DNA of 64,000 bases, from assembly GCA_002238605.1 (NCBI GenBank), contig MPMR01000001.1:62001-126000 (forward strand), in the 5' to 3' direction. Below the pieces are notes generated by a model. That model saw only the letters and a list, made by a program, of their open reading frames with translations. It did not search any database and was not told the origin of the DNA. Made by a program: the position numbers and the translations under genes. This document shows, piece by piece, positions 35,947 through 45,500 of this stretch (the stretch's first letter is position 1; every line of letters begins with the position of its first letter). The stretch comes from BD2-11 clade cluster bacterium bin43. Its GTDB lineage: Bacteria; Gemmatimonadota; Gemmatimonadetes; Longimicrobiales; Gaopeijiaceae.

Positions 35947-36762
35947 ATGGTGGAAGTTGATCGCAAAACCTTCCTCGCAAGCCTTCCCGCGGGTGCTCTC
36001 GCCGTCATGTCTCACGAGGACAAGGCGGAGGCGCTCGAGCACTACATGGAAGACGAGCTGGACGACAGGATCGCCGCACGGCGAGGGGAGGCGGACGGAG
36101 AAGCCGGCTCCATCATCACCCTCGATGAGCTGGAGCAGGAGGGACCCCGGGCGCCGCGCGGCACCGGGCGGCTCTTCCAGCCGACGGAAGACGAATTCGC
36201 GCCGATGCCGGACGCCCCGACGCTGCTCGACTTCTTCCGGCTGCGCTTCGCGCCCGCGAACCACGTCCTGCAGAGCGCCACGCACGCGCTCACCACGGGA
36301 CAGCCCGAGCGGACGATCTTCGCGTGCCTGATGCACGACGTGGTGCTCAACCTGATCAAGGGCGACCACGGCTGGTGGGGCGCCCAGCTGATCGAGCCCT
36401 ACGTGGACGAGCGCATCTCCTGGGGCATCCGCTACCACGGGCCGCTGCGCTTCTATGCCGATGACGAGTTCGGCTACGAGTATCCGGAGATGTACAATCG
36501 CATCTTCGGGCACGACTACGTGCCGGAGCCCTACATCAAACAGGCCTACGAGTTCGCGCGCGGCCACCGCTACTACGCGGAGGCGCGGCTGATCACGGTG
36601 AACGACACCTACGCGTTCCAGGACAACATGGACGTCGACATCGAGGTGTTCACCGACATCATCGGGCGCCAGTTCAAGCAGCCGAAGGAAGGGCTGGGCT
36701 ACGACAACAGCCCGGTCGCGCACATGTGGCGCACGATGGCGAACCCGAACAGGCCGCTGTAG
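35947..36762 (+). CDS. HD-domain protein, possible metal-dependent hydrolase or oxygenase
   Basis: 271 residues. A histidine series HVLQSATHAL, LMHDVV, GDHGWWGAQLIEP and IRYHGPLRFY has the spacing of HD-domain enzymes, particularly the PhnZ/MIOX-like group (H, HD, H, H, D); a later Asp (NDTYAF or QDNMD) could be the last ligand. About 85 residues precede the HD core, and a long Tyr/Asp-rich C-terminal part follows. The reaction is unknown. A GGAGGTCGAG ribosome site leads the ATG. It has no operon partner on its strand; the HicAB-like pair is divergent. Confidence 0.6.
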   Translation: MVEVDRKTFLASLPAGALAVMSHEDKAEALEHYMEDELDDRIAARRGEADGEAGSIITLDELEQEGPRAPRGTGRLFQPTEDEFAPMPDAPTLLDFFRLRFAPANHVLQSATHALTTGQPERTIFACLMHDVVLNLIKGDHGWWGAQLIEPYVDERISWGIRYHGPLRFYADDEFGYEYPEMYNRIFGHDYVPEPYIKQAYEFARGHRYYAEARLITVNDTYAFQDNMDVDIEVFTDIIGRQFKQPKEGLGYDNSPVAHMWRTMANPNRPL

Positions 36763-37153
36763 AGGCAAGAACTTCTCAAAGGGAGCCGGGACGAGTTCGG
36801 AGTGTTGCACTCGGACCGGCGGCGAGGTTCCGAGCCGGATCGAGGCTCGCCGGAACCTGGAGCGCGCGTCGAGACCCGCGGGCTCGGCCTGATCGGCCGG
36901 GTTCGCGGGCTTGCCATTTGCCGGCGACGGATGTGCGTGGCCCCGGTTGGTCCTCCGGTCCCGGATCAGCCCGGCTCTTCCCGGGGGACGGGTGTCCATG
37001 CCGGGATCCTGACAATTCCCTTGCACCCGGATCGTTGAGCGCGGCTGCCTGACCGGTACCTTCAGAGTATGGTAAAGGACCGCATGATGACCCGCCGGCG
37101 TCGGATGGTCACGTGTGACGAGTGTGCGTTTGCCGACATTGGTGTTGGCGGGG
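36763..37153. other. 391-bp intergenic region, no recognisable feature
   Basis: GC-rich sequence between the HD-domain gene and the outer-membrane barrel gene. I see no convincing small gene, hairpin or promoter. A GTG at 37115 in frame with the barrel gene could move that start upstream. Confidence 0.4.
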
Positions 37154-40063
37154 ATGGGGGGCAGTCAGGTGGATGAGAAGGCAAGGCAGGAACGGATCGG
37201 AGCCCGGCACCGACGCACCGTCGGGGGCTTGGCTCCGAGTTTTCTTGTGATGGCTCTGTGCTCGCTGGCGATGGTTCGGCCCCTCCCGGCATTGGCCGCG
37301 CCCCTGCCACACAGCCCTGCGGCATCGAGCGCCCCGGCCGCGCCGCTGCAGGCGCCGCAGGAGTACCGGGTGCGGGGCGTCGTGACCGACTCGTCGGGCG
37401 CGGCGTTGCACAACGCCATGGTGGTGGCGCTTGCGAGGCAGGACTCGGTGCTGGTCGAGTACACGCTCAGCTCCCAGGACGGCCGCTTCACCATCGAGGG
37501 CCTGCCGGCGGGCGGCTACATCCTCCAGGTCACGCTGATCGGTTACGGGACGCTGCGCCGCGACTTCGACATCGCCAACACCGATATCGATGCCGGCGGC
37601 ATCGCGCTCTCGTCCACGGCGCTGGAGATGGACTCGGTGGTCGTCAGCGTGGAGCACGTCCCCTTCGTGAATCAGCGCGACACCTTCAGCTACAACGTGC
37701 AGGCGTTTCCAACGCCGCCCAACGCGACCGTCGAGGAGCTGTTGCGGCGGCTTCCCGGGATCGATGTCGACGCCGACGGGTCGATCACGGCACAGGGCGA
37801 AGCGGTCGCGAAGATCCTCGTGGACGGCAAGGAGTTCTTCGGCGACGATCCGACGGTCGCGTTGGAGAATCTGCCCGCGGACGCCATCGAGCAGATCGCC
37901 GTGTACGACAAGGAATCGGACATGGCCGAGTTTACCGGCATCCCCGACGGCGAAGAGGAACGCACGATCAACCTGAAGCTCAGGGAAGAGGCGAGAAGCG
38001 GCTATTTCGGGCGCGCCCGGGGCGACATCGGGGGCGACGGCGGCAGCCGGGCCCGGCTTACCGCGCCCGTGGGCAGCGAAGCGAGGTACAACGGTTCGCT
38101 TTCCCTGAACCGCTTCTCGCCCACCGTCCAGCTGGCGCTGACCGCAAACGCGAACAACGTGAACCAGGGACGCTCCCGCGGTGGCTTCCCGAATCTCGCC
38201 GCCGGCATGCCGGGTGGAGGCGGCGGGAGGTCGAGCGACGGTCTTACCGAAACGATGAGCCTCGGGGTCAACGGAAGCCGGGAATACAGCGAAGAGACCT
38301 GGCTGCGGGGCAGCTACACCATCAGGCAGCTGGACAACCTCCAGGACCGGAGCCTGCAGCAGCGGGCCCTGTTCGGATCGGATGTCGCGTCGCTGGTCGA
38401 CCAGACGAGCAAACAGGAAGCCGGCAACGTGAGTCATCGCCTGGACCTGAACGGGCAGGTCGAATTCTCGGAAGGGCATGGGCTGCGGCTGCGCATGAGA
38501 GGAAATGCGCGCGGGTCCTCGCTCACCTCGTTCGCCAATCGGCAAACGCACACCCTCGGCGGGGACATGCTCAATTCCGCCACCACCGCCTACGGGGTGA
38601 ACGGGGACGAACTGGGCGGGGACGGTCGGCTCACCTGGCGCAAGCGCCTGAACGAGGAGGGCCGCAGCCTCGTCGCGGAACTGACGAGCGACCTCGAGGA
38701 TTCCGACCTCTCCGCCGACCTGTCTTCGCTGGTTACGGGAGAGAGGCTCACCAGGGACGCCGGAGAGGATGTCGACGATGTGCGCGAGATCCTTCAGGAG
38801 CAGTCGCGCGTGGGGTGGACCCGCAGCAATTCGGCGCGCCTCTCGCTGACCCAGCCGCTCGCGGAAGGCCACACCATCGAGCTGTTCGGCCAGCGTAACG
38901 CGACCCACCAGGACCGCAACAATGCGGTCTACGATCGCGTCGACGGCACTCTGGTTCACAACCCCGGGATGAGCTCGGGATTCGAACGAGCCTACACCTA
39001 TCTCCAGGGCGGCACCCGCTACAGCCGCAACACCGAGAGCTCCTGGCTCACGCTCGGGATTCGCGTGCAGAGATCCAACCTCGACGGCGTCATCCTGGGC
39101 CGGAACGAGTCCATCGCCAACGGCTACACGCACCTGCTCGGCAACGCGCGGCTGAAGAAGGAGATCAAGGAAGGGCAGACCCTCCAGGTCCGCTACGAAG
39201 GCTCGAGTCGCGAGCCGTCGCTGACGCAGCTCCAGCCCTACGCCGACAACACCGATCCCCTCAACGTCTACTCCGGGAACCCGGATCTGCGACCGGAATA
39301 CCGGCACCGGGTCAACGCCGACTACCGACTGTTCGACGAGGTGACCTTCATCAACCTCCGCACCTTCGCCCGCTTCACCTACACCGACGACAACATCTCG
39401 ACATCGCGGGTTTTCGACGAGCGCGGCTTTCAGACGCGGATGCCGGTCAACACCAGCGGCGAGTGGTCCGGCAACATGGGAGCCAACTTCGACACGCCGG
39501 TCCGGAGGCTGGGCATCGACGTGGAGCTCGAATACGAGGTCTCCTATTCGGAGGGGACGGAACTCGTGAACCACGCGGCCAACGAGAGCCGCATCCTGCG
39601 CAACTCGCTCGAGATCGGGGTGGACAACCGGGAGAAGGACCGGCTGGACGTGCGCGCTTCGGTCAGCTTCAACTTCAACAACGTCGCGTACTCGCTGAAC
39701 CAGGAGCTCGACCGCGGCTACGTCAACAGTCAGTACCGCGCGGAAGCTACCTGGCACATCGGTGACGCCTGGACCCTGGAATCGGATTTCCGCCACCGGG
39801 TCTTCGACCAGGGCCTCTTCGGGGAGGCGCGCAACGTCGCGCGCTGGGATGCCGCCATTTCCCGGCGGGTGCTCGAGGAACGCGCCGAGATCGAACTGCG
39901 AGCCTACGACCTCCTGAACCAGAACCAGGGCGTCGCCATCACCAATTCGGCGAACTACATCGAGGAGTCGCGGACGGACGCGCTCGGGCAGTACTTCATG
40001 CTGAGGGTGATGTACCGGCTGGGAACGCCGATGAACCGTAGGGGGTCGAGGAGAGGGCGGTAG
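37154..40063 (+). CDS. outer-membrane beta-barrel protein, TonB-dependent receptor-like, with carboxypeptidase-regulatory domain
   Basis: About 969 residues. After a signal segment (LAPSFLVMALCSLAMVRPLPALAAP) comes a CarboxypepD_reg-like domain (YRVRGVVTDSSGAALHNAMV, then DGRFTIEGLPAGGYILQVTLIGY), a plug domain (VEELLRRLPGIDVDADGSITAQGEAV, then KILVDGKEFFGDDP) and a long barrel with aromatic/alternating strands ending YFMLRVMYRLG. This is the architecture of the outer membrane beta-barrel family used for uptake of large or peptide substrates. No TonB box is obvious. Start uncertain: ATG 37154, GTG 37169 (better ribosome spacing) or GTG 37115. Confidence 0.85.
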   Translation: MGGSQVDEKARQERIGARHRRTVGGLAPSFLVMALCSLAMVRPLPALAAPLPHSPAASSAPAAPLQAPQEYRVRGVVTDSSGAALHNAMVVALARQDSVLVEYTLSSQDGRFTIEGLPAGGYILQVTLIGYGTLRRDFDIANTDIDAGGIALSSTALEMDSVVVSVEHVPFVNQRDTFSYNVQAFPTPPNATVEELLRRLPGIDVDADGSITAQGEAVAKILVDGKEFFGDDPTVALENLPADAIEQIAVYDKESDMAEFTGIPDGEEERTINLKLREEARSGYFGRARGDIGGDGGSRARLTAPVGSEARYNGSLSLNRFSPTVQLALTANANNVNQGRSRGGFPNLAAGMPGGGGGRSSDGLTETMSLGVNGSREYSEETWLRGSYTIRQLDNLQDRSLQQRALFGSDVASLVDQTSKQEAGNVSHRLDLNGQVEFSEGHGLRLRMRGNARGSSLTSFANRQTHTLGGDMLNSATTAYGVNGDELGGDGRLTWRKRLNEEGRSLVAELTSDLEDSDLSADLSSLVTGERLTRDAGEDVDDVREILQEQSRVGWTRSNSARLSLTQPLAEGHTIELFGQRNATHQDRNNAVYDRVDGTLVHNPGMSSGFERAYTYLQGGTRYSRNTESSWLTLGIRVQRSNLDGVILGRNESIANGYTHLLGNARLKKEIKEGQTLQVRYEGSSREPSLTQLQPYADNTDPLNVYSGNPDLRPEYRHRVNADYRLFDEVTFINLRTFARFTYTDDNISTSRVFDERGFQTRMPVNTSGEWSGNMGANFDTPVRRLGIDVELEYEVSYSEGTELVNHAANESRILRNSLEIGVDNREKDRLDVRASVSFNFNNVAYSLNQELDRGYVNSQYRAEATWHIGDAWTLESDFRHRVFDQGLFGEARNVARWDAAISRRVLEERAEIELRAYDLLNQNQGVAITNSANYIEESRTDALGQYFMLRVMYRLGTPMNRRGSRRGR

Positions 40064-40425
40064 TTGGTCCGCGGGTGAACCGCGCGAGCAGGCGCGGGGC
40101 TGGCTGGGTCACGGATTACGTAATTTACGTATTTTATGTAATCTGCTCGATCCAGCGCCGAGGCATCGCCGTTCAAATGCCGGGGGGAGAGTTCACCTGC
40201 GGGCTGGCGGTGCATTGGAGATGGCCAGCCGCACTGGGCGCGGCGCCCCTGGCACGGTCGAGGTCGCGGTTCACGGAAACCCACGCTGTCCGCGTTGCGT
40301 GCTCTGCGCGCATGGCATAGCCTTGCGGAAGTTTCAGTCTCGTCACGTCCGAGGGTCCTCGTGCATGGCGGCCCGCACCCATTGAAGACGCAGCGCACAC
40401 CACGTCACACGGAGCAAGAGCGCAA
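40064..40425. other. 362-bp intergenic region holding a TTACGTAAT array
   Basis: Between the barrel gene and the Ig-repeat lipoprotein. It contains the 9-bp array at 40116-40142. The remaining sequence is GC-rich without a recognised gene. Confidence 0.5.
40116..40142. repeat. 9-bp tandem array, TTACGTAAT-like (3 units)
   Basis: TTACGTAAT, TTACGTATT and TTATGTAAT follow one another without spacers. The first unit is identical to one in the array at 4874-4909, and both arrays are preceded by GATTAC or GGATTAC-like sequence and lie between same-strand genes. Confidence 0.7.
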
Positions 40426-42060
40426 ATGCGAGCAATCCGAGTCCTGGCCCTGGTCCTGATGACGGCAGGAGCTCCCTTGTGGGTGGCGACCTGCGGCGGT
40501 GACGGCGGTACGGAACCGACCCCTACCACCCCTCCCACGCCTCCCCCACCCCCGCCACCCGCGAATCGCGCGCCGACCGCCACGGGCAGCATAGATGCCC
40601 AGACGGTCGTCGCCGGGGAGAGCGTTTCGGTCAATGTGGCCGGAACCTTCACCGACCCGGACGGCAACACGCTGTCCTTCTCGGCGGCGAGCTCCGACGA
40701 CGCGGTCGCCACAGCCTCGGTTTCGGGGAGCAACGTGACCATCAACGGCGTCGCGGCAGGAACCGCGACCGTGACCGTGACGGCAAGCGACCCGGGCGGA
40801 CTGTCCGCGACCCAGAGCATCAGCGTGACGGTCGAAGCCGTCAACCAGGCGCCCGTGGGAGAGGGCATCATCGACGACCAGGGTATGGTCGTGGGCGATG
40901 AGGTTACCGTGGACGTGACCGACAACTTCAGCGACCCGGACGACGACGAACTGACCTACGCCGCCACCAGCTCGGATACGGCCGTGGCGACCGTCGCGAC
41001 CGAGGGTGCGATGGTGACCATCACGGCCGTGGCCGCGGGAAGCGCCACCGTAACCGTGACCGCCACCGATCCCGGCGAGCTCTCGGCCAGCCAGGAGTTC
41101 GGCGTGACCGTCGAGGAATCCAACGAGGCACCCGTGGCGGAAGGCGCCATCGACGACGTGACCGTGGTCGCGGGCAGCGAGGCGACGGTGGACGTGACGG
41201 ACAACTTCAGCGATCCGGACGGTGACGACCTGACCTACGCCGCGACCAGCTCGGATGAGGCGGTGGCAACCGTCTCCACCGAGGGTGCCGTGGTGACCGT
41301 CATGGGCATCGCGCCGGGCGACGCCACCGTGACCGTGACCGCCTCGGACGCGGGCATGCTTTCGGCCAGCCTGGAGTTCGGCGTGACCGTCACGCCGCCC
41401 CCGGTGCCACCCGAGATCACCGACACGATCCCGACCCACGACATGATCGTGGACAGCATGGTGGTGCTCGACGTGTCGTCGTACTTCGAGGACGCCGAGC
41501 TGACCTACATGGTGACGACCTCGGACGAGATGGTGGCGTCGGCGTCCGTGGACGGCAGCACGGTGACCACGACGGGCACGGGCGCCGTCGAGGACAGCAT
41601 CAGCGTGGCGATGCTGGCGGTGACAGCTACGAACGAGGACGGGTTGTCGGTCACGCAGGACTCGATCATGGTGCGAGTGCACCAGGAGGCGTATGCGAGT
41701 TTGGCGGGGATTACGGTGACGGAGGACGGGGTTCTCATGGCGGAACTCGTCCCGGGCTCGCCCATCGCGCTTGGCTTTTGCCTCCAAGTCAACAACTTCC
41801 CTGTCGGCGGTCAGGCCTTCACCGTGATCTGGTCGGAGTGGCAGCGTGCGGTGGGCGGTGGATGGGTCGTCGCGCAAGACAACAACAAGGCCCACCGAGG
41901 CGGTACAACCCACGACCCGAGTAATCCAGGGGGCTCGGTCTGCCCGATCAACATCGACGAGGACGGGTTCCCGCCGGGCACATACCGCCTGGTCGGCCAT
42001 GTGGTGCTTGGAGAGGATTCCGGGTACTACGCGACCGACACCTTCGAGAAGCAGCCGTAG
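40426..42060 (+). CDS. Ig-like/cadherin-type repeat lipoprotein
   Basis: 544 residues, probably surface-anchored. The signal peptide ends with a loose lipobox (WVATC) followed by GGDGG and a Pro/Thr linker. Three closely similar repeats of about 85 residues follow, each of the form APv.eg.Id...vv.Ge.vtVdVtdnFsDPDgDeLtYaAtSSD..VAtv, ending TVTVTASDpGgLSA. This is the dystroglycan/cadherin-like bacterial Ig pattern with calcium-type DPDGD motifs. A fourth degenerate unit (YFEDAELTYMVTTSDEMVA) and a unique C-terminal domain with two cysteines (FCLQVN; SVCPIN) complete it. A role in adhesion or as scaffold is inferred. Confidence 0.8.
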   Translation: MRAIRVLALVLMTAGAPLWVATCGGDGGTEPTPTTPPTPPPPPPPANRAPTATGSIDAQTVVAGESVSVNVAGTFTDPDGNTLSFSAASSDDAVATASVSGSNVTINGVAAGTATVTVTASDPGGLSATQSISVTVEAVNQAPVGEGIIDDQGMVVGDEVTVDVTDNFSDPDDDELTYAATSSDTAVATVATEGAMVTITAVAAGSATVTVTATDPGELSASQEFGVTVEESNEAPVAEGAIDDVTVVAGSEATVDVTDNFSDPDGDDLTYAATSSDEAVATVSTEGAVVTVMGIAPGDATVTVTASDAGMLSASLEFGVTVTPPPVPPEITDTIPTHDMIVDSMVVLDVSSYFEDAELTYMVTTSDEMVASASVDGSTVTTTGTGAVEDSISVAMLAVTATNEDGLSVTQDSIMVRVHQEAYASLAGITVTEDGVLMAELVPGSPIALGFCLQVNNFPVGGQAFTVIWSEWQRAVGGGWVVAQDNNKAHRGGTTHDPSNPGGSVCPINIDEDGFPPGTYRLVGHVVLGEDSGYYATDTFEKQP

Positions 42061-42114
42061 CCCAGATGTGACCGCTCCCGGTCCTGCCGGATCTTTCTGA
42101 CGCGCCACAGGTCG

Positions 42115-42159
42115 CGTTTCGGCGCCCCCGCTCGTTGAAGAGACAGGGGCGCCGAAGCG
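42115..42159. terminator. strong hairpin between convergent genes
   Basis: CGTTTCGGCGCCCC (42115-42128) pairs with GGGGCGCCGAAGCG (42146-42159) with a single mismatch and a 17-nt loop. It lies 55 nt after the stop of the plus-strand lipoprotein gene and may serve both directions. It lacks a clear T tract. Confidence 0.55.
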
Positions 42160-42249
42160 TGGGATCCTGCAAGACGGTCGACCGCGGGCCGCGGGGGCCG
42201 CTTCATCCTCGTCAGGCTCCGGCTCGAGCCGAGCCCGTCGAGCCAAGCC

Positions 42250-42336
42250 TCAGTCGCTCACCGGCGGCGGATCCTCTTCCTCCTCCTCTTCCGGCGGCCG
42301 CGGGCGGCTCATGCGCAGCGTGACTCCGCCGAATCG
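42250..42336 (-). pseudogene. orphan C-terminal tail copied from the M14 peptidase gene
   Basis: Read on the minus strand, this stretch encodes FGGVTLRMSRPRPP, then a run of glutamates, DPPPVSD and a stop. The M14 gene ends FFGGVTLRMNRPRPP with the same acidic tail and stop. The DNA copies (42248-42332 and 46160-46243) are nearly identical over about 85 bp. No start codon or upstream domain accompanies it, so it is a fragment left by duplication or deletion. Confidence 0.8.
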
Positions 42337-42503
42337 GATCGCAAGCAGTCGGATCGGGCGCACGAGGCCGATGACGGTCGGTGCGCGTCGAGAAGAAGCG
42401 GGGCCCAATCCGGGGCCGGTTCTCTGGCACGTTGGCATGTGTCGCGGCGGCACCCGAGATCAGCATCGAGACGCCGGCTTGGCGCACCGAGGTCCCTGCC
42501 CGG

Positions 42504-45500
42504 TTACCGCACACGCAGCGCCCACACGGAGATGTGATCGGGCAACCGTCCTCCGCCCGGCGACGTGACCTTGATGCTGGTCGGGCTGAGCGCGCCGGCT
42601 GGGGTCCAGTGGAAGTACAGGGACGAGCCCGCCCGCACACGGCGACCGGTTAGGCGAGGGGTGCGGGAGGAGGAGGGGTAGGGTTGGAGACGCCCGTTCT
42701 CCCGATCATTGGTGAAGATGTCGTGCAGATCCCAGGTGGTCATGCCGAATGCTTCCCAGCCTTGCAGATCGAGCCAAAGGGTGATGTAGAAATCGGCGAG
42801 AATCAGCTCGGGTCGCCAGGATCCCTGAGGGCTGACATCGACCAGGGATGCGAAGCCCCGTGTTGGGGATTGTGTGAGGCGCTGCAGCAGCGCGCGCTCA
42901 CCTCCGGGGTAATCGCCGCCCCAGCGGTCCATGGCGTAGCGAAGGACGATGGAGGGGATCCCGTAGACTTCTCGACCCTCCAGCAGGCAGGGGCCCGAGT
43001 TTCCTTCGTCTGGCTTGCCGACCCAACTGCACTCCTCTGGAGCACCGGAGATTCTTCGAGTGCCATCGCCCCGATGGTCCCATCCGAAGAACAGAGCCAT
43101 ATCGACATACCAGCCCCCGTACCAATGGCGCCTCTCGTCCCATGGGGAAAACGCACTCCAGTCGAGTTCCTGGCCGGAGCCGTGTCCGAAGAGACGATAG
43201 CCGACGAGTTGCTCCGCGAGGGTGGCGCCCCCTTCCAATTCCCAAGTAGTCAGACCGGAACCACGATAGATCGCACCAAACTGAATGATGTGCGTGACTT
43301 CGTGGGCGATCAGTGCAGGGTAGGATTCAAGCACATCCTGCTTGGTAAGCGCGTCCCCGACGGCGCCTCGCGGGTCTGGCACCTTTCCGTAGAAGATCTC
43401 TGCCTGATTGCTTGTCGGGCAGTGCTGGCGTGAAAGGAGGTCACGCCCCCAAACCCAACCGCCGAGATTCTCAACCCGATTCACCTCCTTCGTCATCAGC
43501 ACCAGGAACCGGCCGTTGCCATCCACATCGGATAGGCCGCCGAAGTAATCGTCGTGAACGCCCTTGATGTTGGTCGAATAGAAGGCATCCAGATTGGCCA
43601 GCTCGGTGTCCGTGAAGGTTTCGGCGGGATTGTCGAGGTCGTCCAGCCAGATCGAACTGTTGCCTACTAGGCGCACCAGAGCGCGCACCTGCCCGGCACT
43701 GCTGCATGTTACTTCATGGTCCGCATATAGCGTCAGCGTATCCCCCACCTGCAGATCGCGCCGCGCATCCGCGAGCGCGGGGCGAGTCGCCCGCCCCAGC
43801 CTCCGCAGCAGCGCCTCACTCCGCGCCATGATCTCGTTGTGTGCTCTCGCCCGCCGCGTCCGCAGGGTGTCGTCGGCGAGCGGCCATTCGTCAGGGTTGC
43901 TGCCCATCGAGGCTGCCGCCATCGAAAAAGTTGGCCCCCGGTTGAACGCCGCCGCTGACCCGAACGGTCCTTGAGCCAAAACCGACATCGCAGTCCGACT
44001 CGTTTCGTCGCTCTCCCCTTTCTCCGCCGCGACGATGATGCGACCGCCGTCCGCTCCCACGACGGTTGCGTCACCCGGAGTGCCGGTAAGTGCAACCGGG
44101 GTAAGGGAGGCGGCATCTTCCGACGTGGATACCACCCCGATCAGGTATTCACCGCCCGCCACATCGGCTGGCAGGTAGACACAGCCGTTTCCGGCATATG
44201 TCGACCGATACCATCCAGGCTCCAACGCCATGTCTTCCTTACTGCGCGGCGTCACCCCAACGGTCCGCGCGTCGCTCTCGCCCCCAACCGCCACCCGCAG
44301 TTCCTCCCTTCGCGGCGGTAGGCAGTCGGCCTGTGGTACCGTGATGGTCAGGCTGTTCCCGGTCGCGGCGGTCACCCGCGCGCCACGACCGCCCACGGAC
44401 ACTTGGTTCTGCCCGGCGGTGGCCGAGAACCCAGAGCCTGTGATCCTCGCGGACGCGCCCTCGACCAGCACGCCCGGCTCGACGCCCGAGATCACCACTT
44501 CCCCCTGCGTCCGCGTCTGCACCGTCACCCGGAAGCTCAACTGGGCGCTCAAGCCTCCGGGGTCGCTGGCAGTCACCGTCACGACCGCCGATCCGGCCGA
44601 GACCGCACCGATGCCGAATTCGCCACCCGACACCAGGGCCAGGACAACTGCAGCGTTGGAGCTGCCCGCCGCGTAGGTCAGCGCATCGCCATTCGGGTCG
44701 CGGAAGTGGCTGCTTCCCCGCCAAGTGCGCGCTTCATCGACGGTCAGGCTCAGATCGGGAATGGTCGACACAACTTCGGGAGCGTCATTGGCCGCCCGCA
44801 CCGTCACGGAGAAACGCTGCTGTGCCGTCAGCCCGCCCGGATCCGTGGCCGTGACGGTGATGCTCGCGGTCCCGACCGCCACTCCCGTCAGCGTCACCGT
44901 AGCGCCAGCAACCGCGGCGGTCGCGACACCGCTGTTGGAACTCGCCGCGGCGTAGCTCAGCGTCTGTCCGTCGGGATCGTTGAAGAACGGCGACACCTCG
45001 AGGGTGCCCGCCTGCCCGGGCTCCACCGACTGCCCGGGGATGCTGCCGATCGCAATCGGTTCCCGATTAGGCACTGTGACAGCGAACATCTGTTGAACCG
45101 CCATCCCTGCAGGATCGGTAACCGTAACCGTCACCCTCGTGCTACCGGGCGCCCGCCCGGTGATCGTCAGGGTGCTGCCGACCGATTCAACGGAGGCCAC
45201 CCCGGCGTTGGCGCTGGCCGCGGTGAAGGTCAGGGCATCTCCGTCCGGGTCGGTGAAGTAGCGCGCCAGGTCGAACTCCAGGGTATTCCCGGCAAGGAGG
45301 GTCCTGAATGGGATGGTGTCGAGAACAGTCGGTGCCCGATTCGGTACCGTGACCGCGATGTCCTGCTCCGCAGACAACCCATCGGGATCGCGAGCGGTCA
45401 CCGTAACCGTGGACATCCCCTGGGTGATCGCCGTCAGCGAAACCACGCTCCCGGACACCGATGCCGAGACTGCCGTCGCGTCCGAGTTCGCCACCGAATA

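Larger units (their letters stand above)
42061..42503. other. 443-bp intergenic region with terminator and M14-tail remnant
   Basis: The convergent gap between the Ig-repeat lipoprotein (+) and the Ig-repeat metalloprotease (-). It holds a strong hairpin (42115-42159) and a copied gene tail (42250-42336). The rest shows no coding signal. Confidence 0.6.

Noticed and set aside
37109-39796. Long open frame antisense to the outer-membrane barrel gene
   Set aside because: Shadow of the barrel gene, which has signal peptide, plug and barrel features.
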